Below, one piece after another: positions 34,778 through 43,391 of a DNA stretch of 64,000 nt (positions within the stretch are counted from its first letter, which is position 1; the number at the start of each line of letters is the position of its first letter). Origin of the DNA: Jatrophihabitans sp. GTDB lineage: Bacteria; Actinomycetota; Actinomycetes; Mycobacteriales; Jatrophihabitantaceae. The translations under genes were made by a program, and so were the position numbers. The stretch lies in assembly GCA_036389035.1 (NCBI GenBank), contig DASVQQ010000031.1, positions 1 through 64,000 of the forward strand, in the 5' to 3' direction. The notes beneath the pieces were generated by a model, which saw only the letters and a program-made list of their open reading frames with translations, made no database searches and was not told the origin of the DNA.

Positions 34778-35746
34778 TCAGCGGACGTCCTCGGGGTAGC
34801 CGAACCAGGGCGCGGACACGTCATCGAGGGCCAGCTGGATCTCCAGCGGCAGCTCGACGGCCAGCGACTGCACCGCGGCGGTCAGCTGGCCGAGGGTCCG
34901 GGCGCCGACGATGGCGGCGGCCACCCCGGGCCGGTTGCGCAGCCACGACAGCGCGACCGTGATCGGCGAGGTGGCCAGCCCGTCCGCGGCGGTGGCCACC
35001 GCCTCGACGATGCCCACCTGCCGGCCGTCGGAGTAACTGGCGAGGCTGCGGCCCTGCGCCGCGCCGCGGGAGTCCGAGGGCACCCCGTGCCGGTACTTGC
35101 CGGTCAGCACGCCGCCGCCCAGCGGCGAGTACGCCAGGATCCCCAGGCCCAGCTCGGCGCAGGCCGGCAGCACCTCGCGCTCCACGCCGCGCTCCAGCAG
35201 CGAGTACCGCACCTGGTTGGAGACCAGCGGCGTCCGGCCCGGCACCGCCCGCTGCCAGGTCGCGGCCTGGGCGGTACGCCAACCGCAGTAGTTCGACAGC
35301 CCCGCGTAGCGCACCTTGCCGGAGTTGACCGCGGCGTCCAGCGCCGACAGGGTCTCCTCGGCCGGCACGCTCTGGTCGACGGTGTGCACCTGCCACAGGT
35401 CCAGGTGATCGACGCCGAGGTTGGTCAGCGACGCGTCCAGGGCGTCCAGCAGCGCGCCGCGGGAGGTGTTCACCGACCGCTGATCGCCGTCCCAGCTCAG
35501 GCCGGCCTTGGAGGCCAGCAGCAACTCCGACCGGGGCACCACGTCGGCGATCAGGGCGCCCAGGATGCGCTCGGAGTCGCCCTGGGAGTACGAGGACGCC
35601 GTGTCGACCAGGGTTCCGCCGGCGTCGTGGAAGGCCACCAGGATGGCCGCGGCCTCGTCCGGGTCGGTGCCGGCTCCCCAGGTCATGGTCCCCAAGCCCA
35701 GCCGGGACACCTTGAGGCCGCTCCGTCCCAGCGCGCGCAGTTCCAC
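34778..35746 (-). CDS. aldo/keto reductase
   Basis: 322 aa. (beta/alpha)8 AKR features: LGLGTMTWGAGTD, VDTASSYSQGDSE (catalytic Asp and Tyr), LLASKAGLSWDGD (catalytic Lys), LWQVHTVDQS (catalytic His) and AIVGARTLGQL for the NADPH phosphate site. Start is GTG 35746 because MELRALGRSGLKVSRLG is the standard N-terminus and a TAGGTT -10 hexamer lies 7 nt upstream, the leaderless layout. The frame upstream is open antisense to the LLM gene and should be ignored. Confidence 0.93.
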   Translation of the reverse strand: MELRALGRSGLKVSRLGLGTMTWGAGTDPDEAAAILVAFHDAGGTLVDTASSYSQGDSERILGALIADVVPRSELLLASKAGLSWDGDQRSVNTSRGALLDALDASLTNLGVDHLDLWQVHTVDQSVPAEETLSALDAAVNSGKVRYAGLSNYCGWRTAQAATWQRAVPGRTPLVSNQVRYSLLERGVEREVLPACAELGLGILAYSPLGGGVLTGKYRHGVPSDSRGAAQGRSLASYSDGRQVGIVEAVATAADGLATSPITVALSWLRNRPGVAAAIVGARTLGQLTAAVQSLAVELPLEIQLALDDVSAPWFGYPEDVR

Positions 35747-35848
35747 GGGGCAGAACCTAGTGCACCGGCCGGGCGCCGGTCGGGACGCGCACCGCCATGC
35801 CTGCCCTACCGACGGGTAGCCGCTGCCCGTTGTCGTATCGTGACCGGC

Positions 35849-36910
35849 GTGAAACTCGGACTGAACCTCGGCTACTGGGGCATGGGCAACGATGCCGACA
35901 ACCTGGCCCTGGCCCGGGAAGCCGATGTCCTCGGCTACTCCTGCGCCTGGGCGGCCGAGGCCTACGGCTCGGACGTGCCCACGGTGCTGGCCTGGGTGGG
36001 TGCGCAGACCGAGCAGATCGGGCTGGGCAGCTCGATCCTGCAGATCCCGGCTCGCAGCCCGGCGATGGCGGCGATGACCGCGGCCACCCTGGACACCCTG
36101 TCCGGGGGCCGGTTCCGGCTGGGGCTCGGGGTGTCGGGCCCGCAGGTCTCCGAAGGCTGGCACGGCGTCCGGTTCTCCCAGCCGCTGGCCCGCACCCGGG
36201 AATACGTCGACATCGTCAACCTGGCGCTGAGCCGCAAGCGGGTGCGCTACGAGGGCCGGCACTACACGCTGCCGCTGCCCGACGGCCCCGGCAAGGCGCT
36301 GCAGCTCACCGTCCACCCGGTCCGCGAGCACATCCCCATCTACCTGGCCTCGGTCGGCCCCAAGAACCTCGAGCTGACCGGTGAGATCGCCGACGGCTGG
36401 CTGTCGATCTTCTTTTCCACCGGCGGCTACGCCGCCGAGCAGCTGGCGCTGATCTCAGCCGGTCGCGCCAAGGTCGGCAAGGACCTCGACGGTTTCGACG
36501 TGGTGGCCAGCGTGCCGCTGCTGGTGTCAGCCGAGGGCGCTGACCTGCAGGCGCTGGCCGAGCCGGTCCGCGGCTACGCCGCCCTCTACATCGGCGGCAT
36601 GGGCAGCAAGGACGTCAACTTCTACAACCAGCTCGCGGTGCGGATGGGCTACCAGGCCGAAGCCGCCGAAATCCAGAGCCGCTACCTGGCCCGCGACTAC
36701 GAGGGCGCCGCGGCCGCGGTGCCGTTCGAGTTCATCGACTCCACCTCGCTGCTCGGCCCGCCGGCCCGGATCGCCCAGCGGATGGCGGAGTTCGCCGCCG
36801 CCGGGGTGACCACGCTCAACGTGATGCCCTACGCCGCCACCCTGGAGGAACGGTTGACCAGCCTGCGGACAGCCGCCGAGGCGCTGCGCGAGTCAGGGGC
36901 CGCGACGTGA
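35849..36910 (+). CDS. LLM-class F420-dependent oxidoreductase
   Basis: 353 aa, complete for the luciferase-like monooxygenase F420 group (TIM barrel): KLGLNLGYWG at the N-terminus, the strand IGLGSSILQIPARSPAMAAMTAATLD, LSGGRFRLGLGVSGPQVSEGWHG and IPIYLASVGPKNLELTGEIADGW. Such enzymes use F420 as hydride carrier, usually for redox of small metabolites; substrate unknown. Start GTG 35849 is preferred: TATCGT at 35836-35841 ends 7 nt before it. Diverges from the aldo/keto reductase gene with 102 bp between the starts. Confidence 0.92.
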   Translation: MKLGLNLGYWGMGNDADNLALAREADVLGYSCAWAAEAYGSDVPTVLAWVGAQTEQIGLGSSILQIPARSPAMAAMTAATLDTLSGGRFRLGLGVSGPQVSEGWHGVRFSQPLARTREYVDIVNLALSRKRVRYEGRHYTLPLPDGPGKALQLTVHPVREHIPIYLASVGPKNLELTGEIADGWLSIFFSTGGYAAEQLALISAGRAKVGKDLDGFDVVASVPLLVSAEGADLQALAEPVRGYAALYIGGMGSKDVNFYNQLAVRMGYQAEAAEIQSRYLARDYEGAAAAVPFEFIDSTSLLGPPARIAQRMAEFAAAGVTTLNVMPYAATLEERLTSLRTAAEALRESGAAT

Positions 36911-36947
36911 GCCGGCTCGGACCGCTCCTGAGCGGCCCGGGCGCCCG

Positions 36948-37790
36948 ATGAGCGCCGAGGTGTCCGTCCTGCAGGCGGCGTTCTACGGCGTCGTGCAGGG
37001 GCTGACCGAATTCCTGCCGATCTCCTCCACGGGGCACCTGCGGATCCTGCAGGCCTGGCTGAACCCCGACGTCGACCAACCCGGCTTCACCGCCTTCACC
37101 GCCGTCATCCAGCTCGGCACGATGGCCGCGGTGGTGCTGTTCTTCTGGCGGGAGCTGCTGCACGTCTCGGTGGCCTGGCTGCGTGGCCTGGTCGACAGCC
37201 GGGTCCGCGGCTCGCTGGAGTACCGGATGGGCTGGTACCTGATCCTGGCCACCATCCCGGTCGGGGTGTTCGGCCTGATCTTCTCCAAACAGATCGAGAC
37301 CGGGGCCCGCAATCTGTGGCTGATCGCCAGCGCGTTGATCGTGCTGGCGCTGGTGCTGCTGGTCGCCGAGCGGCGCGGCACCCAGACCCGGACGGAGGAG
37401 GACATCACCACCAAGGACGCCCTGGTGGTGGGCGTGGCCCAGTCCCTTGCCCTGATCCCGGGGGTGTCCCGGTCCGGGGCGACCATCACCGCCGGACTGT
37501 TCCAGGGCCTGGACCGGGTGACGGCGGCCAGGTTCTCGTTCCTGATGTCGGTGCCGGCGGTGGTGGCCTCCGGCCTGTTCGAGGCCCGCAAGATCGGCGA
37601 GGAGGGCGCGCCCGGAATGGGGGTGACCGTGGTGGCCACGGTGATCTCGTTCATCGTCGGGCTGGCCTCGATCGCCTGGCTGCTGAAGTTCGTCTCCCGG
37701 CACTCCACCATGTCGTTCATCGTCTACCGGGTCGCGCTCGGGGTGCTGCTGCTCGGGCTGCTGGCCAGCGGCGCCGTGTCGGCGACCTAG
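36948..37790 (+). CDS. uppP: undecaprenyl-diphosphatase (UppP/BacA family)
   Basis: 280 aa integral membrane protein with about eight hydrophobic segments. Signature motifs are VVQGLTEFLPISSTGHLRI near residue 18 and IPGVSRSGATITAG near 178. It dephosphorylates undecaprenyl diphosphate to recycle the lipid carrier of cell-wall synthesis, with the active site on the outer side of the membrane. Likely co-transcribed with the histidine phosphatase gene 8 nt downstream, a common actinobacterial arrangement. Confidence 0.95.
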   Translation: MSAEVSVLQAAFYGVVQGLTEFLPISSTGHLRILQAWLNPDVDQPGFTAFTAVIQLGTMAAVVLFFWRELLHVSVAWLRGLVDSRVRGSLEYRMGWYLILATIPVGVFGLIFSKQIETGARNLWLIASALIVLALVLLVAERRGTQTRTEEDITTKDALVVGVAQSLALIPGVSRSGATITAGLFQGLDRVTAARFSFLMSVPAVVASGLFEARKIGEEGAPGMGVTVVATVISFIVGLASIAWLLKFVSRHSTMSFIVYRVALGVLLLGLLASGAVSAT

Positions 37791-37798
37791 GCCGACGC

Positions 37799-38527
37799 AT
37801 GCCCACTGTCCTGCTCCTGCGACACGGCCTGACCGCGATGACCGGTCCGGTGCTGGCCGGACGAACGCCGGCGGTGCACCTCGACGAGCGCGGCCAGGCA
37901 CAGGCGGCCGCGGTCGCCGACCGGTTGGCGGTGCTGCCGCTGGCGGCGGTGCGGACCAGCCCGCTGGAACGCTGCGCCGAGACCGCCCGGGCGGTCACCC
38001 GGGCGCAGCAGGCGGCCGGCCGGACGGTGCCCCAGCGCTCGGACCGGCGGCTGCTGGAATGCGACTACGGCGACTGGACCGGCCGCGAGATCAGGTCGCT
38101 GGCCAAGGACCCGCTGTGGGCGGTGGTGCAGGCGCACCCGTCCGGGGTCACCTTTCCCGGCGGCGAGTCGATGGCCGCGATGGCTGAGCGGGCGGTCCGC
38201 GCGGTCCGCGGCGTCGACGCCCAACTGGCGGCCGGCGAGGGCGACCACGCGCTCTGGGTGGCCTGCAGCCACGGCGACGTGATCAAGGCCATCCTGGCTG
38301 ACGCGCTGGGCCTGCACCTGGACCTGTTCCAGCGGCTGGTGGTCGATCCGTGTTCGGTGTCGGCGATCCGCTACACCGCCGGCCGGCCGTTCGTGCTGAG
38401 CATGAACGACACCACCGGCGACCTCAGCCGGTTCCTGCCGCCCAAGCCGAGGGCCGGCGCCCGCAGGCGGCGGGCCGCATCCTCGGATGCGACCGTCGGA
38501 GGTGGTGCCGGAGCCGGAGCCGTCTAG
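37799..38527 (+). CDS. histidine phosphatase superfamily protein (MSMEG_4193-type phosphomutase-like)
   Basis: 242 aa. Catalytic LLLRHGLTAMTG at the N-terminus, PLERCAETA, the acid segment LLECDYGDWTGREI, and the second His in ACSHGDVIKAIL. It belongs to the phosphoglycerate-mutase-like fold; this subgroup sits in a conserved string with uppP, DUF3090, SCO1664 and mshC in actinobacteria. Substrate unknown. The C-terminal 35 residues are a basic then Gly/Ala-rich tail. Confidence 0.92.
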   Translation: MPTVLLLRHGLTAMTGPVLAGRTPAVHLDERGQAQAAAVADRLAVLPLAAVRTSPLERCAETARAVTRAQQAAGRTVPQRSDRRLLECDYGDWTGREIRSLAKDPLWAVVQAHPSGVTFPGGESMAAMAERAVRAVRGVDAQLAAGEGDHALWVACSHGDVIKAILADALGLHLDLFQRLVVDPCSVSAIRYTAGRPFVLSMNDTTGDLSRFLPPKPRAGARRRRAASSDATVGGGAGAGAV

Positions 38528-38537
38528 GCTGATCGCA

Positions 38538-39110
38538 ATGAGCCGTCAGTTCTTTTTCTTCGATCAGCCGCGACGCTTCGTCGTAGGCACCGTCGGCCAA
38601 CCCGGCGAACGCGTGTTCTACCTGCAGGCCGCCGACGACAGCCGAATCGTCAGCGTGGCGCTGGAGAAGTCACAGGTGCTGGTGCTGGCCGAGCGGCTGG
38701 AGCAACTGATCACCGAGGTGGCCACCCGCACCGGTTTCGAGGTGCCCGAGGCGGTCTCGCCCGACACCGGGCCGCTGGAGAACCCGATCGACGAGGAGTT
38801 CCGGGTGGCGGCCATGGGACTGGCCTATGACACCGAATCCGGGTTGATCATCGTCGAGGCCCAGGCGCCGGCGGAGACGCCCGAAGAGGCCGAGGCCAGC
38901 CTGCTCGAAGACATCGAGGACGGTCCCGACGCGTTGCGGGTGCGGCTGGCGCACCAGGCTGCCGTCGACTTCATCGAGCGGGCCCGCCGGGTGATCGCGG
39001 CCGGCCGGCCGCCGTGCCCGCTGTGCAACGAGCCGCTGGACTCGGCCGGTCACGTCTGCCCGCGCAGCAACGGCTACCGGCGGCAAGTCCGGTTGGGGTC
39101 GAGTGACTGA
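38538..39110 (+). CDS. DUF3090 family protein
   Basis: 190 aa starting MSRQFFFFDQPRRFVVGTVGQPGERVFYLQA, the characteristic DUF3090 N-terminus. C-terminal CPLCNEPLDSAGHVCPRSNG is a putative zinc-binding pair of CxxC and HxC groups. Conserved actinobacterial protein of unknown function, always near SCO1664-like and mshC genes. TAGGCT at 38525-38530 is 7 nt upstream of ATG 38538, so the message is probably leaderless. Confidence 0.93.
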   Translation: MSRQFFFFDQPRRFVVGTVGQPGERVFYLQAADDSRIVSVALEKSQVLVLAERLEQLITEVATRTGFEVPEAVSPDTGPLENPIDEEFRVAAMGLAYDTESGLIIVEAQAPAETPEEAEASLLEDIEDGPDALRVRLAHQAAVDFIERARRVIAAGRPPCPLCNEPLDSAGHVCPRSNGYRRQVRLGSSD

Positions 39111-39861
39111 GCTCACCCCGCCGGTGGCGATGCCGGTGCTGGACGCTCTGGAGCTGCTCGAACGAGGCGAGATCACGATCCAGGGCCGGATCACCACGGC
39201 CTCCAACGCCACCCTGTACTGCGGCATCGAACTCGACGGCGTGGCGGCGGCCTGCGTGTACAAGCCGGTCGTGGGGGAGCGGCCGCTGTGGGACTTTCCG
39301 GACGGCACGCTGGCCGAGCGCGAGGTGGCGACCTACCTGGTGGCCGCGGCGACCGGCTGGGAGCCGGTGCCGCCGACCGTGCTGCGCGAGGGGCCGATGG
39401 GCACCGGCATGGTGCAGCTGTGGATCGCCCACGACGACTCCTTCGACATCGTGGACGCGATCAACTCCGGACGGTCCCGGGCGCTGCAGCGGATGGCGCT
39501 GCTGGACGCGGTGGTCAACAACTCCGACCGCAAGGTCTCACACCTGCTGCCGGTCGTCGGGGACCTGCCGGAGCCGGAGCCGCACGTCTACGGCGTGGAT
39601 CACGGGGTGAGCTTCGGCACCGAGAACAAGCTGCGCACCGTGCTGTGGCAGTGGGCCGGGGACCCGATCCCGGACGAGGGCGTCGACGTGCTGCGCCGGC
39701 TGGCCGGGCTGCTCGAGCAGGACCTCGGCGAGCGGTTGTCGCGGTTGCTCACCACGGCAGAGGTTCGGGCGGCCCGGCGGCGGGTGCAGCGGCTGCTGGC
39801 CAAGGGCAAGTTTCCGATGCCGCCCACCGACTGGCCGGCAGTTCCGTACCCGCCGTACTAG
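39103..39861 (+). CDS. SCO1664 family protein (PI3/PI4-kinase-like fold)
   Basis: 252 aa. The family markers LELLERGEITIQGRITTASNATLYCGIELDG, CVYKPVVGERPLWDFPDGTL, LLDAVVNNSDRKVSHLLP and VYGVDHGVSFGTENKLRTVLWQW follow the ATP-site layout of atypical phosphatidylinositol-kinase-like proteins (Lys in VYKP, NNSDRK, DHGVSF). Substrate unknown. Start GTG 39103 overlaps the DUF3090 stop by 8 nt. The C-terminus PYPPY and its stop codon lie in an 18-bp tandem repeat. Confidence 0.92.
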   Translation: MTELTPPVAMPVLDALELLERGEITIQGRITTASNATLYCGIELDGVAAACVYKPVVGERPLWDFPDGTLAEREVATYLVAAATGWEPVPPTVLREGPMGTGMVQLWIAHDDSFDIVDAINSGRSRALQRMALLDAVVNNSDRKVSHLLPVVGDLPEPEPHVYGVDHGVSFGTENKLRTVLWQWAGDPIPDEGVDVLRRLAGLLEQDLGERLSRLLTTAEVRAARRRVQRLLAKGKFPMPPTDWPAVPYPPY

Positions 39862-39889
39862 CCGTACCCGCCGTACTAGCCGTACCCGC
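39844..39889. repeat. 18-bp tandem repeat duplicating the C-terminus and stop codon of the SCO1664-like gene
   Basis: CCGTACCCGCCGTACTAG occurs at 39844-39861 and 39862-39879, followed by a partial third copy to 39889. The first copy encodes the final PYPPY and TAG stop; later copies repeat them in frame. Confidence 0.9.
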
Positions 39890-39903
39890 TGTGTTTGACG
39901 TTG

Positions 39904-40353
39904 CTAGTCGCGGCTGCCGGCCAGTTCGGCCAGCCGGTCCAGGGTGGCGATCATGCCGGCCCGGTTGCGTTGCGGAAACCGCAGCAGCACCAGGGCCAGC
40001 CGGTTCGGCGCGCCGCGGGCATCCCATTCCTCGGTGACCTCGGTGCCGCCGGCCACCTCGGTGAACCGATACCGCCAGATGTGGCCGTTGAAGTGCCGCC
40101 AGCCGATCAGCGCCGGCTCGTCGAACTCCACCACGGTGTTGCGGATCCGGTAGTCCGCCGCCAGGTGCATGTCCATCGAGAAGGTGGCGCCCAGGCTGAG
40201 CCGGGCGGGACCGCCCGGGCGGACGGCCTTCACCGAACCGGAGCCGTCGATCAACGGGTGCTGGGCCGGGTCGGCGAGCACGTCGAACAGCCATTGCCGA
40301 TCGGCCTGGATCAGCCTGGTCACCGACACCAGGTAGCGCGAGGAGGTAGTCAC
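39904..40353 (-). CDS. SRPBCC family protein (START/polyketide-cyclase-like fold)
   Basis: 149 aa from GTG 40353; TTG 40359 is an alternative. SRPBCC-type sequence: [50 protein letters not shown] and [13 protein letters not shown], then a C-terminal helix ([14 protein letters not shown]). This helix-grip fold binds hydrophobic ligands; the function is unknown. Convergent with the SCO1664-like gene and divergent from mshC. Confidence 0.88.
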   Translation of the reverse strand: MTTSSRYLVSVTRLIQADRQWLFDVLADPAQHPLIDGSGSVKAVRPGGPARLSLGATFSMDMHLAADYRIRNTVVEFDEPALIGWRHFNGHIWRYRFTEVAGGTEVTEEWDARGAPNRLALVLLRFPQRNRAGMIATLDRLAELAGSRD

Positions 40354-40419
40354 CGCCAAGTTCTACCCCAGGACCGCCCGGCGGATGGCATCGGAATCAG
40401 CGGCGGCTACCGTACTGGC

Positions 40420-41652
40420 ATGCAGTCCTGGCCCACCATCGACGTGCCGGCGTTGCCGGGAGACCCGCGGCCGCTGAGGCTCTATGACACCGCGGCGGAC
40501 GAGGTCAGGGCCACCGCGCCGGGCTCCACCGCCAAGCTCTACGTGTGCGGGATCACCCCGTATGACGCGACCCATCTGGGGCACGCCGCGACCTACCTGG
40601 CCTTTGACCTGGTGCAGCGGCAATGGCTGGACGCCGGGCACCGGGTGCACTACGTCCAGAACGTCACCGACATCGACGACCCGCTGCTGGAGCGGGCGGC
40701 CGCGACCGGCGTGACCTGGTCAGAGCTGGCCGAGCGCGAGACCGAGCTGTACCGCCAGGACATGGCCGCGCTGCGGGTGCTGGCGCCGACCGAGTACGTC
40801 GGCGTGGTGGAGTCGATGGACGAGATCGCCGAGGCGGTGGCCAAGCTGCTGGCCGATGACCACGCCTACCGGTTAGAAGGTGACATCTACGCCCGGACGT
40901 CGGCCAGCGGCCGTTTCGGCTACGAGTCCCGCTACTCCCGCGAGCGGATGCTCACGTTGTTCGCCGAGCGCGGCGGTGACCCCGACCGGCCCGGCAAGCA
41001 GGACCCGCTGGACGCGCTGCTGTGGCGTGGCCGCCGCGACGGCGAGCCGTTCTGGGACACCGCGGTCGGGGCCGGCCGGCCGGGCTGGCACGTCGAGTGC
41101 TCGGTGATCGCCCGCAACCGGCTGGGCATGGGCATCGACGTGCAGGGCGGTGGCTCGGACCTGCGGTTCCCCCATCACGAGCACTCGGCCGCGCACGCCG
41201 AGGCGCTCACCGGCGAGTGGCCGTTCGCCCGGCACTACGTGCACGCCGGCATGATCGGGCTGGACGGGGAGAAGATGAGCAAGTCCCGGGGAAACCTGGT
41301 GTTCGTCTCCAAGCTGCGCGGGGCCGGCGTCGACCCGATGGCGATCCGGCTGGCGCTGCTGGACGGGCACTACCGCAGCGACCGGGAGTGGACCGGCGGC
41401 CGGCTGCCGGCCGCCGAGCGGCGGCTGGCCACCTGGCGCCAGGCCTGCTCGGCGGCGGCCGGCCCGGCGGCCCTGCCGGTGCTGGATCGGGTGCGCGACC
41501 GGCTGGCCGATGACCTGGACACCGGCGGGGCGATCACGGCGCTGGACCGGTGGGCCAGGCTGACGCTGGAGCAGACCGCCGGCGCGGCCGACCCGGCGGC
41601 CCCGGACCTGGTGGCCCGCACCGTGGACGCCCTGCTCGGCGTCAAGCTGTAG
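40420..41652 (+). CDS. mshC: cysteine:1D-myo-inosityl 2-amino-2-deoxy-alpha-D-glucopyranoside ligase (mycothiol synthesis)
   Basis: 410 aa. CysRS-derived ligase: zinc/substrate start [21 protein letters not shown] containing the HIGH-like [49 protein letters not shown] and KMSKSRGN for the KMSKS loop. It joins cysteine to GlcN-Ins with ATP, the third step of mycothiol synthesis in the cytosol. It is shorter than a CysRS because it lacks the anticodon-binding region, which distinguishes it from CysS. TACCGT at 40408-40413 lies 6 nt before ATG 40420, suggesting a leaderless message. Confidence 0.96.
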   Translation: MQSWPTIDVPALPGDPRPLRLYDTAADEVRATAPGSTAKLYVCGITPYDATHLGHAATYLAFDLVQRQWLDAGHRVHYVQNVTDIDDPLLERAAATGVTWSELAERETELYRQDMAALRVLAPTEYVGVVESMDEIAEAVAKLLADDHAYRLEGDIYARTSASGRFGYESRYSRERMLTLFAERGGDPDRPGKQDPLDALLWRGRRDGEPFWDTAVGAGRPGWHVECSVIARNRLGMGIDVQGGGSDLRFPHHEHSAAHAEALTGEWPFARHYVHAGMIGLDGEKMSKSRGNLVFVSKLRGAGVDPMAIRLALLDGHYRSDREWTGGRLPAAERRLATWRQACSAAAGPAALPVLDRVRDRLADDLDTGGAITALDRWARLTLEQTAGAADPAAPDLVARTVDALLGVKL

Positions 41653-41674
41653 CCGGTCGGCGCGGGGCGTTCTG

Positions 41675-42364
41675 GTGAGCTGGCCGGCACGTCAGCGGCT
41701 GCTCGAACTGGTCGCCGGGCTGGTCCCGCCGGCGGCGGCCGACTGCGTCCGGGTGGGCGTGGACGGCGTCGACGGGGCCGGCAAGACCTGCTTCGCCGAC
41801 GAGCTGGCCGCCGTCCTGCGCCACCAGGGCCGGCCGGTCATCCGGGTACGCCTGGATGACTTTCACCACGTCCGCGAGATCCGCTACCGGCGGGGCCGCG
41901 CGTCGGCGACCGGCTTCTGGTTGGACTCCTATGACTACCCCCGGCTGTGGGCCGAGGTGCTGGCTCCGCTCGGGCCCGGCGGCAGCCGCCGGTACCGGCC
42001 GGCCGGGCACGACCTGGCGACCGATCAGGTGCTCGCGCCGCCGCTGGCCGACGCCCCGGCCGGCGCGGTCCTGGTGCTGGACGGGATCTTCCTGCATCGC
42101 GACGAGCTCGCCGGCGCGTGGGACCTGTCGGTCTTCCTTCAGGTCGGCTTCGGTGAGGCAGCCCGCCGGATGGCGATCAGGGACGGCTCCGATCCGGACC
42201 CGGAGCACCCCAGCCTGGCGCGTTACCTGCACGCCCAGCGCCATTACCTCACCGGCTGCCAGCCGTCCCGGCGTGCCGACGTGGTGGTCGACAACACCGC
42301 GCTGGCCGCTCCGGTGCTGGTCAGCCTCGTTGCGCGCCGGGAATCCTCGGCAGCACCGCGGTAG
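41675..42364 (+). CDS. uridine kinase-like P-loop protein
   Basis: 229 aa. Walker A reads GVDGVDGAGKTCFADEL near residue 29; RVRLDDFHHVREIRYRRGR corresponds to the uridine/phosphoribulokinase DDF substrate loop; VLVLDGIFLHRDELAGAWDLSVFLQV follows as Walker B. Actinobacterial uridine-kinase-like proteins of this type have no proven substrate. Start GTG 41675, 22 nt after mshC, likely co-transcribed. Its 3' end overlaps the convergent PP2C gene by 44 nt. Confidence 0.88.
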   Translation: MSWPARQRLLELVAGLVPPAAADCVRVGVDGVDGAGKTCFADELAAVLRHQGRPVIRVRLDDFHHVREIRYRRGRASATGFWLDSYDYPRLWAEVLAPLGPGGSRRYRPAGHDLATDQVLAPPLADAPAGAVLVLDGIFLHRDELAGAWDLSVFLQVGFGEAARRMAIRDGSDPDPEHPSLARYLHAQRHYLTGCQPSRRADVVVDNTALAAPVLVSLVARRESSAAPR

Positions 42365-43220
42365 GGATCGGCGTCGTCGGCGGCAGCCCGAGTTCGGCGG
42401 CCGGCATCGTCGCGGTGGCCCCCGGCTCGGTGGCCCCTGGCTGCGCGGTCACGGCCGGCATCGTCGCGGTCGCGGCCGGCGGCGCCTCGGTGTCGAGCAC
42501 CTCTACCACGTCGAGCACCACCACGGTCACGTTGTCGTTGCCGCCGGCGGCCAGGGCCCGGCGCACCAGCTCGTCGGCCGCCGCCTGCGGGTCAGGGGTG
42601 GTGGTCAGCAGGTCGGCGATGACGTGGTCCTCCAGCTCGCCGGTCAGGCCGTCCGAGCAGACCAGGAACCGGTCTCCGGCCACCGGTTCCACCAGCCAGA
42701 CGTCCGGCGCCGGGCCGGGGTTCGAGCCCAACGACCGGGTCACCACGTTGCGCCGGGGATGGGACCGGGCCGCCTGCGCGCTGAGCCGGCCGGCGTCGAC
42801 GAGCTCCTGAACCGCCGAGTGGTCCACGGTCAGCTGGCCGAACCGGCCTTCGGTGAGCCGGTAGACCCGCGAGTCGCCGACATTGAACACCGCCAGCCGC
42901 TCGCCCCGCTCAGTGCCCACCACGCCGACCCCGGTCAGGGTGGTGCCCATTCCGAGCCGGTCATCGCGCTCGGAGCTCGCGGACAGGATGTGCTCGTTGG
43001 CTTGCCGGACCGTCTCGGTCAGGTCTTCGGCGCGCATCGGCGCCTGCTCGGCCAGCCGGGCGAACTCGGCGACCGCCAGCTGGCTGGCCACCTCGCCCGC
43101 GGCGTGCCCACCCATGCCGTCGGCCACCACGAACAGGCCGGGGACCGCCAGCAGGCTGTCCTCGTTCAGCGTGCGTACCCGGCCGACATCGGTGGCCGAA
43201 CCCCAGCGCAAGGTGAGCAT
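42321..43220 (-). CDS. PP2C-family serine/threonine protein phosphatase
   Basis: 299 aa. PP2C motifs: GSATDVGRVRTLNEDSLL, LFVVADGMGGHAAGEVAS (metal Asp-Gly), GMGTTLTGVGVV, FNVGDSRVYRL, LVCSDGLTGEL and GGNDNVTVVVLDVVE. Soluble, with an Ala/Pro/Thr-rich C-terminal tail (245-295) rather than the transmembrane helix of PstP, so it is probably a cytosolic stress- or signalling-type phosphatase. It overlaps the uridine-kinase-like gene tail to tail by 44 nt. Confidence 0.94.
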   Translation of the reverse strand: MLTLRWGSATDVGRVRTLNEDSLLAVPGLFVVADGMGGHAAGEVASQLAVAEFARLAEQAPMRAEDLTETVRQANEHILSASSERDDRLGMGTTLTGVGVVGTERGERLAVFNVGDSRVYRLTEGRFGQLTVDHSAVQELVDAGRLSAQAARSHPRRNVVTRSLGSNPGPAPDVWLVEPVAGDRFLVCSDGLTGELEDHVIADLLTTTPDPQAAADELVRRALAAGGNDNVTVVVLDVVEVLDTEAPPAATATMPAVTAQPGATEPGATATMPAAELGLPPTTPIPTAVLPRIPGAQRG

Positions 43221-43355
43221 CGGTGGGCGGCGTCCCTTCGTTGCGGTTCTCGTTGCGTCAAGCGGCTCGACGCCCGGTCAGAGGCCTGTCACTCAGGTGT
43301 TCGGGCGCCTGGTCGAGTTGGCAGTGTATTGGCCCGGGCAGTCGCCCGCCGGTTA

Positions 43356-43385
43356 TGACCTGCGAGGTCTGTGACCTGCGAGGTC
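43356..43385. promoter_or_regulatory. two tandem copies of the dyad TGACCTGCGAGGTC
   Basis: Identical 14-mers at 43356-43369 and 43372-43385, each containing the inverted repeat GACCT-GCG-AGGTC, repeated every 16 bp. They lie between the PAC2 stop and the PP2C start, both leftward. They could be a paired operator upstream of the PP2C gene or a double hairpin after PAC2. Confidence 0.6.
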
Positions 43386-43391
43386 CCGGGT

